Position numbers and translations under genes: made by a program. A DNA stretch of 64,000 bases, taken from assembly GCF_900187385.1 (NCBI RefSeq), contig NZ_FYEY01000001.1, positions 6,200,001 through 6,264,000 on the forward strand, read 5' to 3'. The notes under the pieces were generated by a model. The model did no database searches. It was not told where the DNA came from and saw nothing but the letters and a program-made list of their open reading frames with translations. Source of the DNA: Streptomyces sp. 2114.4 (lineage in GTDB: Bacteria; Actinomycetota; Actinomycetes; Streptomycetales; Streptomycetaceae). This document shows positions 52,570-61,421 of this stretch, piece by piece. How positions within the stretch are numbered: the first letter of the stretch is position 1; each line of letters opens with the position of its first letter.

Positions 52570-53967
52570 TCAGGCCCCGGCCTCCCGTACGGCACCGACG
52601 GCCTTGCGGGCCGCCACCAGGACGGGGTCCCAGACCGGGGAGAACGGCGGGGCATAGCCGAGGTCGAGCGCGGTCATCTGCTCCACCGTCATGCCGGCCG
52701 TCAGCGCCACCGCCGCGATGTCCACCCGCTTGCCGGCGCCCTCGCGGCCGACGATCTGCACCCCCAGCAGCCGGCCCGTACGGCGCTCGGCGAGCATCTT
52801 GACGTGCATCGGGCGGGCGCCGGGGTAGTAGCCGGCGCGGTTGGTGGCCTCGACGGTCACCGTGACGAAGCGCAGTCCGGCGGCGTGCGCCTCGCGCTCC
52901 AGCAGCCCCGTCCGGGCGATCTCCAGATCGCAGACCTTGCTGACGGCCGTGCCGACGACACCGGGGAAGGTCGCGTAGCCGCCGCCCGCATTGGTGCCGA
53001 TGACCTGCCCGTGCTTGTTGGCGTGGGTGCCCAGCGCGATATGGCGCAGCTGCCCGGAGACCAGGTCGAGGACCTCGACGCAGTCGCCGCCCGCCCAGAG
53101 GTGATCGTGTCCCCGCACCCGCATGGCGAGGTCGGTGAGCAGGCCGCCGGACATGCCCAGCGGCAGACCCGCCGCGGCGGCGAGCGTGGTCTCGGGGCGT
53201 ACCCCCAGGCCCAGCACGACCACATCCGCCGGGTACTCGGCGTCCTCGGTGGTGACCGCGCGGACCCGGCCGCCCCCGGGGGCGCTCTCCTCGTCGGTCA
53301 GCACACCGGTGACGGTCGCCCCGCGCACCGTCTCGATGCCCATCGCGCACATCGCCTCATGGACGAGCGCGCCCATGTCCGGGTCGAGGGTGGACATCGG
53401 CTGTGCGCTCTGCTCCAGGACGGTGACCTGGTAGCCGCGGCGGATCAGGGCCTCGGCCATCTCCACACCGATGTAGCCGGCGCCGACGACGACCGCCCGC
53501 CGGCCCGGGGAGGCGTCGAGGGCGTCCAGCAGGGCCCGGCCGTCGTCCAGGGTCTGCACGCCGTGCACGCCGGGCGCGTCGATCCCCGGCAGATCGGGCC
53601 GGCGCGGGCGCGCGCCGGTCGCCAGCACCAGTTTGTCGAAGCCGGTCCATGACTCGCGGCCGCCGTCCTCCAGTTCCCGGAAGCGCACCCGGCCCCGGTC
53701 CAGGTCGAGTTCGGTGACCTCGCAGCGCATCCGCAGATCGATGTCCCGGGCGCGGTGTTCCTCGGCCGTACGGGCGATCAGCGCGTCCGGGCCGTCGACC
53801 TCGCCGCCCACCCAGTACGGGATCCCGCAGGCGGAGTACGAGGTGAAATGGCTGCGCTCGAACGCGGTGATCGCCAGCTCGGCCGGCTTCCGCAGCCGGC
53901 GTGCCTGCGATGCGGCGGCCATCCCCGCCGCATCGCCCCCGACGATGACCAGGTGCTCCGTCGCCAT
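52570..53967 (-). CDS. CoA-disulfide-reductase-like FAD/NAD(P)-dependent oxidoreductase
   Basis: A 465-residue flavoprotein of the single-Cys NADH oxidase/CoA-disulfide reductase group. FAD motif LVIVGGDAAGMAAAS is at the N-terminus and the active Cys sits in YSACGIPYWVGG (~residue 47). The NAD motif is VVVGAGYIGVEMAEAL (~residue 160) and the second FAD motif LWAGGDCVEV (~285). A dimerisation domain containing YYPGARPMHVKM ends the protein, with a C-terminal Tyr pattern (LGYAPPFSPVWDP) as in CoADR. ATG 53967 follows AAGGGGC. Probably cotranscribed with the thiolase gene, which precedes it by 60 bp. CoA, NADH-oxidase or persulfide substrates are all possible. Confidence 0.84.
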   Translation of the reverse strand: MATEHLVIVGGDAAGMAAASQARRLRKPAELAITAFERSHFTSYSACGIPYWVGGEVDGPDALIARTAEEHRARDIDLRMRCEVTELDLDRGRVRFRELEDGGRESWTGFDKLVLATGARPRRPDLPGIDAPGVHGVQTLDDGRALLDALDASPGRRAVVVGAGYIGVEMAEALIRRGYQVTVLEQSAQPMSTLDPDMGALVHEAMCAMGIETVRGATVTGVLTDEESAPGGGRVRAVTTEDAEYPADVVVLGLGVRPETTLAAAAGLPLGMSGGLLTDLAMRVRGHDHLWAGGDCVEVLDLVSGQLRHIALGTHANKHGQVIGTNAGGGYATFPGVVGTAVSKVCDLEIARTGLLEREAHAAGLRFVTVTVEATNRAGYYPGARPMHVKMLAERRTGRLLGVQIVGREGAGKRVDIAAVALTAGMTVEQMTALDLGYAPPFSPVWDPVLVAARKAVGAVREAGA

Positions 53968-54027
53968 GCCGTGTGCCCCTTCGCCGTGTGACCGCTTCGT
54001 CGAGTGTGCTCCGCCGCGCCGCGGTCC

Positions 54028-55224
54028 TCAGCGCTCCAGGACCAGCGCGAGCCCCTGCCCCACGCCGATGCACAGCGCGGCGAGCCCGGTCCCCGAACCC
54101 AGCGCGGCGAGCTGGTGGGCCACCGCCCCCGCCAGACGGGCACCGGAGGCCCCCAGCGGGTGGCCGATGGCGATGGCGCCGCCGCGCGGATTGACCACGG
54201 CGGGGTCCAGCTCCGGCCACTGCCCGATGCAGCCCAACGCCTGGGCCGCGAACGCCTCGTTGAGCTCGAACGTCGCCACCTCGGCGAAGCCGCGCCCGGA
54301 CCGCTCCAGGGCCCGCCGTACCGCCTCCACCGGCCCCAGCCCGAACAGCTGCGGCTCGATCCCGGTCACCGCGCTCGCACGGATACGGGCCAGCGGTTCG
54401 CGCCCGGTGGCCCGCAGACCCTCCTCGTCCACCAGCAGCAGGGCCGCCGCACCGTCGTTGAGCGGCGAGGAGTTCCCGGCGGTGACCGTGCCCCCGGCCG
54501 AACGGAACACCGGCTTCAGCTTGGACAGAGACTCCAGGGACGACGCCTCCCGGATCGTCTCGTCCCGCGGCAGGTCCACCTCCGGCAGCGGCACCACCTC
54601 GTCGTCGTAGGCGCCCTCCCGCCAGGCGCGGACCGCCTTTTGATGACTGGCCAGCGCGAAGACGTCCTGCTGCTCGCGGGTGATGCCGTGCCGGTCGGCG
54701 ATCAGCTCGGCGCCCTCGCCCAGCGCCACCGTCCACTGAGGGGCCATCCGCGGATTGACCATCCGCCAGCCCAGCGTCGAGGAGAACATCTCCTGATGGC
54801 CCGCGGGGAAGGCGCGTTCGGGCTTGCGCAGCACATACGGCGCACGGCTCATCGACTCCACACCGCCCGCCACCGCGATATGCGCATCGCCGTGCGCAAT
54901 GGCCCGCGCCGCCTGGATGACCGCCTCCAGACCGGACCCGCACAGCCGGTTCACGGTCACTCCGGGGACGGTCACCGGCAGCCCGGCCAGCAGCACCGCC
55001 ATCCGCGCCACATTGCGGTTGTCCTCGCCCGCGCCGTTCGCGTCGCCGAAACAGACATCGTCGATCCGCGCCGGATCGAGGTCCGGGGTGCGGTCCACCA
55101 GGGCCTTGACCACATGGGCGGCGAGATCGTCCGGCCGGACCGCGGCCAGCGCGCCGCCGTACTTGCCGACGGGGGTCCGTACGGCATCGACGATGTACAC
55201 ATCCCGTACGCGTGGGTCGGTCAT
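54028..55224 (-). CDS. Acetyl-CoA acetyltransferase family thiolase (beta-ketoadipyl-CoA thiolase-like)
   Basis: A 398-residue thiolase with acylated Cys in VNRLCGSGLEAV (~residue 91), His in PRGGAIAIGHPLGASGAR (~350) and Cys in LAALCIGVGQGLALVLER at the C-terminus. The stretch GEDNRNVARMAVLLAGLP and VTVPGVTVNRLC are closest in my recollection to beta-ketoadipyl-CoA thiolases (PcaF/PaaJ) rather than biosynthetic acetoacetyl-CoA thiolases. ATG 55224 follows GCGAGGAC. It is upstream of the CoA-disulfide-reductase-like gene on the same strand and divergent from cgoX. Aromatic degradation is possible but no ring-cleavage genes adjoin. Confidence 0.87.
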   Translation of the reverse strand: MTDPRVRDVYIVDAVRTPVGKYGGALAAVRPDDLAAHVVKALVDRTPDLDPARIDDVCFGDANGAGEDNRNVARMAVLLAGLPVTVPGVTVNRLCGSGLEAVIQAARAIAHGDAHIAVAGGVESMSRAPYVLRKPERAFPAGHQEMFSSTLGWRMVNPRMAPQWTVALGEGAELIADRHGITREQQDVFALASHQKAVRAWREGAYDDEVVPLPEVDLPRDETIREASSLESLSKLKPVFRSAGGTVTAGNSSPLNDGAAALLLVDEEGLRATGREPLARIRASAVTGIEPQLFGLGPVEAVRRALERSGRGFAEVATFELNEAFAAQALGCIGQWPELDPAVVNPRGGAIAIGHPLGASGARLAGAVAHQLAALGSGTGLAALCIGVGQGLALVLER

Positions 55225-55429
55225 CAGGCGGTGTCCTCGCTGTCCCGGCTCGACGGTCGGCGGACGGTACGAAGATCGCCACCCGCCGCCCCCGAGTCTT
55301 TGCCCGCCGCTGCCCGCTGTCAACGGGGCTCCCGGACACCGTGCCCGCCCGGCTGCCCGGCCGCCGCGGACGGTGTGCGGCTCCTCATCCGGCCCCGGTC
55401 CCTTCGGTGCGCTCTGAGAGAGTGGGGGC

Positions 55430-56893
55430 ATGAGCGCAGCGCACACCCCCGCGGGCCGGGGGCCCGGCAGCACCGGTCATGTGGTCGTCATCGGTGGAGG
55501 CATCTCCGGGCTGGCGGCGGCGCACCGACTGCTCGAAGGCGGCGCCCGGGTGACCGTCCTGGAAGCGGCGGACCGGCTCGGTGGCAAGCTGCGGGCGGGC
55601 GAGATCGCGGGCGTCCCGGTCGATCTGGGCGCCGAATCGATGCTGGCCAGGCGGCCGGAGGCGGTGGATCTCGCGCGCGCGGTCGGCATCGGGGACCGGC
55701 TGCAGCCGCCCGCCACGGCCGGTGCCTGTCTGTGGACGCGCGGCGCGCTGCGGCCGATGCCCACCGGTCATGTCATGGGCGTCCCCGGGGACCTCGGCCC
55801 GCTCACCGCCTCCGGTGTGCTCTCCCCCGAGGGGATCGCCCGTATCGACGAGGACGCCCGGCTGCCGCGCACCGAGGTCGGCGAGGACGTCGCCGTCGGC
55901 ACCTATGTCGCCCGGCGGCTGGGCCGCGAGGTCGTCGACCGGCTCGTGGAGCCCCTGCTCGGCGGGGTGTACGCGGGTGACGCGTACCGGATCTCGATGC
56001 GCGCCGCCGTCCCCCCGCTCTTCGAGGCCGCGCGGACGCACCGTTCCCTGCTCGACGGCGTACGGGGCATCCAGGCGCGGACCGCCGCGACCGTCCACCA
56101 GGCCGGGGCCGCCGCGACCGGACCGGTCTTCATGGGCATCGAGGGCGGCATCGGGACGCTGCCGGGCGCGGTGGCCGACGCCGTACGGGCCAAGGGCGGC
56201 GAGATCCGCACCGGCACGCCGGTCACCGCGGTGCGGCGCACCCCCGACGGCTGGCAGCTCGACCTCGACGGCACCGCGCTCACCGCCGATGCCGTCGTCC
56301 TCGCCACCCCCGCACCGGCCACGGCCCGCCTCCTCGCCCCCGTCTGCCGGCCCGCCGCCGCCGAGCTGGACTCCGTCGAGTACGCCTCCATGGCCCTGGT
56401 GACCATGGCCTTCCGCCGCGCCGACGTCGAGGGGCGGCTGACCGGCAGCGGCTTCCTCGTCCCGCCCGTGGACGGCCGCAAGATCAAGGCATCCACCTTC
56501 TCGGGCAACAAGTGGGGCTGGTCCGGCCGCTTCGACCCGGAGCTCTTCGTGCTGCGCACCTCCCTCGGCCGCCACGGCGACGAGGAGGATCTGACGCGTG
56601 AGGACTCCGAGCTCGTCGGCTTCTCGCGCGCCGACCTGCGCGAGGCGGTCGGGCTGACCGCCGCGCCGGTCGCCTCGACGGTCACCCGCTGGCACGGCGG
56701 ACTGCCCCAGTACCCGGTCGGCCACCTGGAGCGGGTGGCCCGGATCCACGACGCCGTGGCCGGGCTGCCGGGCCTGCGGGTGTGCGGCGCGCTCTACGGA
56801 GGCGTCGGCATCCCGGCCTGTATCGCCTCGGGCCGCACGGCCGCCGACGACATCCTCACCACCCTGCGCCCGGACTCCGTCCCCGCCGAGTGA
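55430..56893 (+). CDS. cgoX: Coproporphyrinogen III oxidase (HemG/HemY family)
   Basis: A 487-residue FAD enzyme formerly named protoporphyrinogen oxidase. The dinucleotide motif HVVVIGGGISGLAAAHRL (~residues 17-34) and the C-terminal GVGIPACIASGRTAADDIL FAD contact are plain, as is LGAESMLARRPEAVDL. In actinobacteria this family oxidises coproporphyrinogen III to coproporphyrin III, ahead of ferrochelatase and HemQ (family knowledge). The gene ends 12 bp before hemQ on the same strand, so they form an operon. Older annotation calls it hemG or hemY. Confidence 0.92.
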   Translation: MSAAHTPAGRGPGSTGHVVVIGGGISGLAAAHRLLEGGARVTVLEAADRLGGKLRAGEIAGVPVDLGAESMLARRPEAVDLARAVGIGDRLQPPATAGACLWTRGALRPMPTGHVMGVPGDLGPLTASGVLSPEGIARIDEDARLPRTEVGEDVAVGTYVARRLGREVVDRLVEPLLGGVYAGDAYRISMRAAVPPLFEAARTHRSLLDGVRGIQARTAATVHQAGAAATGPVFMGIEGGIGTLPGAVADAVRAKGGEIRTGTPVTAVRRTPDGWQLDLDGTALTADAVVLATPAPATARLLAPVCRPAAAELDSVEYASMALVTMAFRRADVEGRLTGSGFLVPPVDGRKIKASTFSGNKWGWSGRFDPELFVLRTSLGRHGDEEDLTREDSELVGFSRADLREAVGLTAAPVASTVTRWHGGLPQYPVGHLERVARIHDAVAGLPGLRVCGALYGGVGIPACIASGRTAADDILTTLRPDSVPAE

Positions 56894-56904
56894 GAATGGA
56901 CGGT

Positions 56905-57657
56905 ATGACAGACGCTTCCACCCCCGCTTCCGCGCCGCAGGCACCCGCGGCGCCCGAGAAGGTTCCGCACGCCGGCAAGAAGGCCAAGGACCTCAACGAG
57001 ATCATCCGCTACACCCTCTGGTCGGTGTTCAAGCTGCGCGACGTCCTCCCGGAGGACCGCGGCGGCTACGCCGAGGAGGTCGAGGAGCTGTTCGCGCAGC
57101 TCGCGGCCAAGGACGTGGTGGTGCGCGGCACCTACGACGTGTCCGGCCTGCGTGCCGATGCCGACGTCATGATCTGGTGGCACTCGGAGAGCTCGGACGC
57201 CCTCCAGGAGGCGTACAACCTCTTCCGCCGCACCCGGCTGGGCCGTGTGCTGGAGCCGGTGTGGTCGAACATGGCGCTGCACCGCCCCGCCGAGTTCAAC
57301 AAGTCGCACATCCCGGCCTTCCTGGCCGACGAGGAGCCGCGCGCCTATGTGAGCGTCTACCCCTTCGTGCGCTCCTACGAGTGGTACCTCCTGCCCGACG
57401 AGGACCGCCGCCGGATGCTCGCCGACCACGGCAAGATGGCCCGCGGCTTCCCGGACGTGCGCGCCAACACCGTGCCGTCGTTCTCGCTGGGCGACTACGA
57501 GTGGGTGCTCGCGTTCGAGGCCGATGAGCTCTACCGCATCGTCGACCTGATGCGTCATCTGCGCGGCTCCGAGGCGCGGATGCACGTCCGCGAGGAGATC
57601 CCCTTCTACACCGGGCGCCGCAAGCCGGTCTCCGAGCTGGTCGCGGGCCTGGCGTAA
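56905..57657 (+). CDS. hemQ: Coproheme decarboxylase (HemQ/ChdC)
   Basis: A 250-residue member of the chlorite-dismutase-like HemQ family that decarboxylates coproheme to haem b with peroxide, the last step of the coproporphyrin-dependent pathway. LNEIIRYTLWSVFKL starts the conserved domain after an Ala/Pro-rich ~30-residue lead. The region YPFVRSYEWYLLPDEDRRRMLADHGKMARGF includes the catalytic Tyr and the haem-ligand His (in DHGK). ATG 56905 is preferred; another ATG nine bases earlier is possible. Operon with cgoX. Confidence 0.93.
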   Translation: MTDASTPASAPQAPAAPEKVPHAGKKAKDLNEIIRYTLWSVFKLRDVLPEDRGGYAEEVEELFAQLAAKDVVVRGTYDVSGLRADADVMIWWHSESSDALQEAYNLFRRTRLGRVLEPVWSNMALHRPAEFNKSHIPAFLADEEPRAYVSVYPFVRSYEWYLLPDEDRRRMLADHGKMARGFPDVRANTVPSFSLGDYEWVLAFEADELYRIVDLMRHLRGSEARMHVREEIPFYTGRRKPVSELVAGLA

Positions 57658-57713
57658 CCGGGCGCGCGGTGCGTCGGGCCCTGGGCCGGGCCGGACGCGG
57701 TCGCACACAGCAC

Positions 57714-57744
57714 GACGGGCCGCCCCCCTGGGGGACGGCCCGTC
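57714..57744. terminator. Terminator between hemQ and the peptidase gene
   Basis: GACGGGCCG / CGGCCCGTC stem continuing through a CCCCC / GGGGG inner stem, between convergent genes. Confidence 0.8.
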
Positions 57745-57759
57745 GGCGTATGCGGTCCG

Positions 57760-59451
57760 CTACTTGCCCGGCACGGCGTGCTGCTGGGCCCGGGTCACCT
57801 GCTGGCCCGGCGCCGGCTCCGCGCGCGGCGCGCAGTACACCTTGCGCGCCGGGATCTTCCCGTGCAGCAGGTAGGCCTCCACGTACCGGTTCACACAGGC
57901 GTTCTCGCCGAACGCGATGCCGTGGGTGCCCGCCCCGTTCTCGGTGACCAGCGAGGAGCCGGGCAGCCGCCGCTGCAGCTCCAGCGCCCCCTTGTACGGC
58001 GTCGCCGCGTCCCGCTCGGCCGCCAGCAGCATCACCGGCGGCAGCGCGCCGGGCTCCGTGCGGACGTCGATCGGACCGTGCTGCCCGTGCAGCACATCGT
58101 CGAGCACGCTCGAGGTCGCATGACGGGCGGCTTCGGCCAGGTCCCGGCCGGTGGCGTGGTGTCCGGCCTGCTCCGCGGCGGCGTCGAGCGCGGCGGTGGC
58201 GGTCCGCCACCGGTCGGGCCAGAAGGCGCAGGGCAGGTTCATCCAGGCGTTGTCCCAGGTCTCGAACGGCGCGGTCCGGGCGACCTCGGTGTTGTCCCGG
58301 TCCCAGGTGCGCCAGTCGTGCGGCCAGCGTGCGTCATTGCACTCGACGGCGGTGTAGACGGCGTTGCCGTTCTCCTCGGCCCTGGCGCCGCCGGACCGCG
58401 GCATGGCCTGGGCCATCAGCGGCTTGGGGTCCCCGTGCAGATACCCCGACAGCGCCTCGGCGCTCCGCGGCCAGAAGGCGTCGTTGTAGCCGGTCTTGAG
58501 GAACGCCGACTGCAGCTGGCCGGCGCCGATCTTCCCGCCCAGCGGGTGGCGGCGCAGCTTGTGCGCGGCCGTGTCGTAGGAGTGCTGCACCGCCCGCTTG
58601 GTCGTGCCGAGGTGGTAGCGGCCATGGTGCTTGGCGGTCCAGCGCAGCCAGTCGCTCCAGCGGCGCTGGAAGGCGATGTCCTGGTCGAGGTTGTTGCGGT
58701 ACCAGATCTGCCGGGGCGCGGGATTGACGACACTGTCGAAGAGCATCCGCCGGACATGGCCGGGGAAGAGCGTCGCGTAGAGGGCCGCGAAGTACGTCCC
58801 GTACGAGGCGCCCATGAAGTTCAGCTTCTTCTCGCCGAGCGCGGCCCGCAGCATGTCCAGGTCGCGGGCGTTGTTGACGGAGTTGTAGTAGGGCAGGTCG
58901 GCGCCGGCCCGGCGGACGCAGCCCCGGGCGTACGCCCTGGCCTGGGCCATTTTCCGGCGCTTGAAGGCCGCGTCGGGGTGCGGACGGCTGTCGGTGGGCG
59001 CCTTGGCGAACTTCTTGGGGTCCTGGCACGACAGCGGCGCCGAGCGGCCCACACCGCGCGGCGCATAGCCCACGAAGTCGTAGACCCGGGCCAGCTTGTC
59101 CCACTTGGGGAGCCCGCCGTAGAGCGGGAACTCCATGCTGGACGCGCCCGGGCCGCCGGGGTTGAAGATCAGGGAGCCCTGCCGTTCGCGGTGTGCGGTG
59201 GCCCGGACCCGGCTGACGGTCAGATGGATCTTCTTGCCGTCGGGGCGCGCGTAGTCGAGGGGAACGGTGAGGGTGCCGCACTCGACGGTCGACGGCAGAT
59301 GCTCCACCGGGGCGCAGCGGCCGAAGCCGATGCGGTGGGCAACGGGCGCGGGTGGCGTGGCGGCGGCCCCCGTGGCGCCGCCTGCCGGGGCAGCGGCGAG
59401 GGCGGTCACCAACAGCGACCCGATGGTGCCGTACAACGCAAGTGCTCTCAC
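57760..59451 (-). CDS. Secreted alpha/beta-hydrolase peptidase (tripeptidyl aminopeptidase type)
   Basis: A 563-residue exported hydrolase. The N-terminus is a signal peptide (RALALYGTIGSLLVTALAAAPAGGA). The nucleophile elbow is MGASYGTYFAALYA (Ser ~200 in GASYG), the oxyanion part FNPGGPGASS lies near residue 100, and the late DAATPY and NGAGTHGIAF supply the expected Asp and His. The TAP-like C-terminal segment VNRYVEAYLLHGKIPARKVYC is present. GTG 59451 follows GAAGGGACGG. Streptomyces secrete several such mycelial aminopeptidases. It lies 84 bp downstream of the last TIGR04222-type gene on the same strand. Confidence 0.88.
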   Translation of the reverse strand: MRALALYGTIGSLLVTALAAAPAGGATGAAATPPAPVAHRIGFGRCAPVEHLPSTVECGTLTVPLDYARPDGKKIHLTVSRVRATAHRERQGSLIFNPGGPGASSMEFPLYGGLPKWDKLARVYDFVGYAPRGVGRSAPLSCQDPKKFAKAPTDSRPHPDAAFKRRKMAQARAYARGCVRRAGADLPYYNSVNNARDLDMLRAALGEKKLNFMGASYGTYFAALYATLFPGHVRRMLFDSVVNPAPRQIWYRNNLDQDIAFQRRWSDWLRWTAKHHGRYHLGTTKRAVQHSYDTAAHKLRRHPLGGKIGAGQLQSAFLKTGYNDAFWPRSAEALSGYLHGDPKPLMAQAMPRSGGARAEENGNAVYTAVECNDARWPHDWRTWDRDNTEVARTAPFETWDNAWMNLPCAFWPDRWRTATAALDAAAEQAGHHATGRDLAEAARHATSSVLDDVLHGQHGPIDVRTEPGALPPVMLLAAERDAATPYKGALELQRRLPGSSLVTENGAGTHGIAFGENACVNRYVEAYLLHGKIPARKVYCAPRAEPAPGQQVTRAQQHAVPGK

Positions 59452-59535
59452 TGGCCGTCCCTTCGTGTGTGCATACAAAAGGGATAGTTGGGGCGGCGAT
59501 TGTCGATGTAAAGCACCGGACACCGGTGTCGGAGG

Positions 59536-60312
59536 CTATGCCCCGGATGAGTGGAGCGCGGCGCGCAAGGTGGGGTCGGTGAGGGCGGTGGGGCCTCGGA
59601 GAGCGAACGAGGTGAGAGGGGGAAGGGGGGCGGGGGAGCCGGAAGTGCGGGGCAGTTTCTGTCCCCCCGCGTCGGTGGCCCAGTCGCTGTACGGGTGGAG
59701 CTCGAAGCGGGCCACCGCCCAGGTGCCGAGGGCGAGGATCAGGGGGAGCGCGAACCAGCCCAGGAGCAGCCCGTTGTCCGCGCCGGCCGGCGCCATCCAG
59801 GCGGCAGCGGCGGCGAACAGCGGCACCAGGAGGGCTGTGCCCTGCACCAGGCGGACGGCGGTGGCGACGCCCGGACGGACCGCGGCGGGCAGCGCCAGCC
59901 CGTCGGTCACCAGCCGCTCGGCCACCTCCCGCACCGCGGCATCCCCGACGAGGGTGTCCCGTATCTGCGGTATGCGGCACTGTCCTTCCGGGCCTATGGC
60001 GGTCAGGGTCGCGCGCTCGAAGGCGTCCTTGCCGACCGGGTCGACGACGGTCGCCCACCCGGTGTCGGTGAGCAGCAGCCGCCGCTGCTGGGCCATCAGC
60101 ACCAGGACGAGGTCGGCGAGCCGGTGCGGGCCGCCGGAGAGGTAGGCCACCTCATAGAGGGTCAGCCCGGCGCGGTCGCCCCCTGTGGAGGGCCCCGGGG
60201 CGGTCCCGGGCGACGGCCGGGTGGTGCGCGCGGCGGCGACCGCGGCACGGCACAGCAGCGCACAGGAGAGCGCCGCCGCTGCCGAGGCGAGAAGGAAGAA
60301 GAAGAGCCACAT
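59536..60312 (-). CDS. TIGR04222-type membrane protein without Cys-rich tail
   Basis: A 258-residue membrane protein. It starts with a hydrophobic helix (MWLFFFLLASAAAALSCALL) and has two more near residues 155-200. The stretch LTLYEVAYLSGGPHRLADLVLVLMAQQRRLLLTDTGWATV corresponds closely to VVHDVWEAAFLAGGPGRVVDAAIAGMHQDGRLAV in the neighbouring gene, so the two are paralogues of the TIGR04222 kind. It lacks the Gly/Ser/Cys tail and ends in an ordinary polar segment. ATG 60312 opens the first helix; the ribosome site is weak. It is the last of four consecutive minus-strand genes containing the MNIO enzyme and may be an accessory or scaffold form. Function unknown. Confidence 0.75.
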   Translation of the reverse strand: MWLFFFLLASAAAALSCALLCRAAVAAARTTRPSPGTAPGPSTGGDRAGLTLYEVAYLSGGPHRLADLVLVLMAQQRRLLLTDTGWATVVDPVGKDAFERATLTAIGPEGQCRIPQIRDTLVGDAAVREVAERLVTDGLALPAAVRPGVATAVRLVQGTALLVPLFAAAAAWMAPAGADNGLLLGWFALPLILALGTWAVARFELHPYSDWATDAGGQKLPRTSGSPAPLPPLTSFALRGPTALTDPTLRAALHSSGA

Positions 60313-60416
60313 GGCCGAAGGTTCTACGCGATGAGTACAAATACCGCCACAAAATTTCTCAGCATGCGGGCGGCGGCAGCGGGCCCCGGGACGCGCCGTT
60401 GAGGGCCCCGGGCCCC

Positions 60417-61421
60417 TCAGCCGCCGCCGCAGCCGCCCCCGCAGCTCGAACCGCCTCCGCCGCCACAGCTCGAACCGCCCCCGCACGACGAGCCGCCGCC
60501 ACAGGACGACCCGGTGCTGCCGCACCCCGACCCGGACCCGCCGTCGCCGGAGCCGCACCAGGACCCGCCGTCACTCCCCGGGCCGCCCCCGCCGTCACCG
60601 CACGAGGAACCTCCGGACGACCCGGATCCGCTGCCCGCCGCGGCGGCCGTGGCACGGTGCGCCTCCTCGAACTGCCGCCGCAGCAGCTCGTCCGCGATCA
60701 GCGCCGTACCGCCGAGCGCCACCGCCGGCGCGGCGGGCAGCCAGGCCCCGGCCGCGCCGCCCCCTCGGGGCCGGGCCGCCCGCGCGGAGCGCAGCGCGCA
60801 GCTCCCCGCCTTGGTGATCCGGCGGCCGAACGCCTTCTTGCACACCGACGCCACCGCCAGGCCCACGACCACCGCGGGCACCGCCCGGAGCGCCGGCGGC
60901 GGGCCGTACGGGTCGCCCCCTCCGCTCCCCGCGAAGGACAGCAGCAGCGCGATGAAGAAGAGCACCACGCAGGCCGTCATCTGGGCGCTCGCCAACCGGC
61001 GCCACCCCCGGCCGAGCTCCGGACGGCGCAGCAGGCCACGGGCCGCCAGCCGGTCGCCGACCCCTTGGACCGCCGGGCTGTGCCTCGCCGTGGCGCGCAG
61101 CACCGACAGCGCACCGCCGGGCGTCCGGCCGATCGCGTCCAGTACGGCCGCCTCGACCGCGTCATGGGCGAAGGCCTGGCGTACGGTCACCACTCCCGGG
61201 CCGCCCACGGCGAGCCGGCCGTCCTGGTGCATCCCGGCGATCGCGGCGTCCACCACCCGCCCGGGGCCGCCGGCGAGGAACGCCGCCTCCCACACGTCGT
61301 GGACCACGGCGTCCCTCCGCCGGACGGACGGCGTCCGCAGCCGTATCCAGGCCGCGCCGAAGAGCAGGACCAGCGACGCGGCACCGATCTCCAGGAAGAC
61401 CCAGGAGGCGAACCCCGTCAC
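60417..61421 (-). CDS. TIGR04222-type membrane protein with Gly/Ser/Cys-rich C-terminal tail (putative MNIO substrate)
   Basis: A 334-residue membrane protein. Residues 5-25 form one transmembrane helix; ~36-140 are a soluble domain (VWEAAFLAGGPGRVVDAAIAG, later VGDRLAARGLLRRPE); two helices lie near 148-164 and 180-197. The last 72 residues (263-334; bases 60420-60635) are almost only Gly and Ser with eight Cys, each followed by Gly, in SSCGGG-like units. GTG 61421 overlaps the stop of the upstream partner gene and has GGAGCGGAG before it. DUF692/MNIO enzymes modify Cys in ribosomal peptides, and one lies two genes upstream, so this tail is the obvious candidate substrate. That is inference; no leader/core boundary or protease site is evident. 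Confidence 0.78.
   Translation of the reverse strand: MTGFASWVFLEIGAASLVLLFGAAWIRLRTPSVRRRDAVVHDVWEAAFLAGGPGRVVDAAIAGMHQDGRLAVGGPGVVTVRQAFAHDAVEAAVLDAIGRTPGGALSVLRATARHSPAVQGVGDRLAARGLLRRPELGRGWRRLASAQMTACVVLFFIALLLSFAGSGGGDPYGPPPALRAVPAVVVGLAVASVCKKAFGRRITKAGSCALRSARAARPRGGGAAGAWLPAAPAVALGGTALIADELLRRQFEEAHRATAAAAGSGSGSSGGSSCGDGGGGPGSDGGSWCGSGDGGSGSGCGSTGSSCGGGSSCGGGSSCGGGGGSSCGGGCGGG

Noticed and set aside
60420..60635. Cys-rich tail as a frameshift artefact
   Set aside because: The frame runs smoothly from the membrane domain, uses TGC for Cys in a regular pattern, and ends just before a clean paralogous gene; an artefact cannot be fully excluded without relatives.
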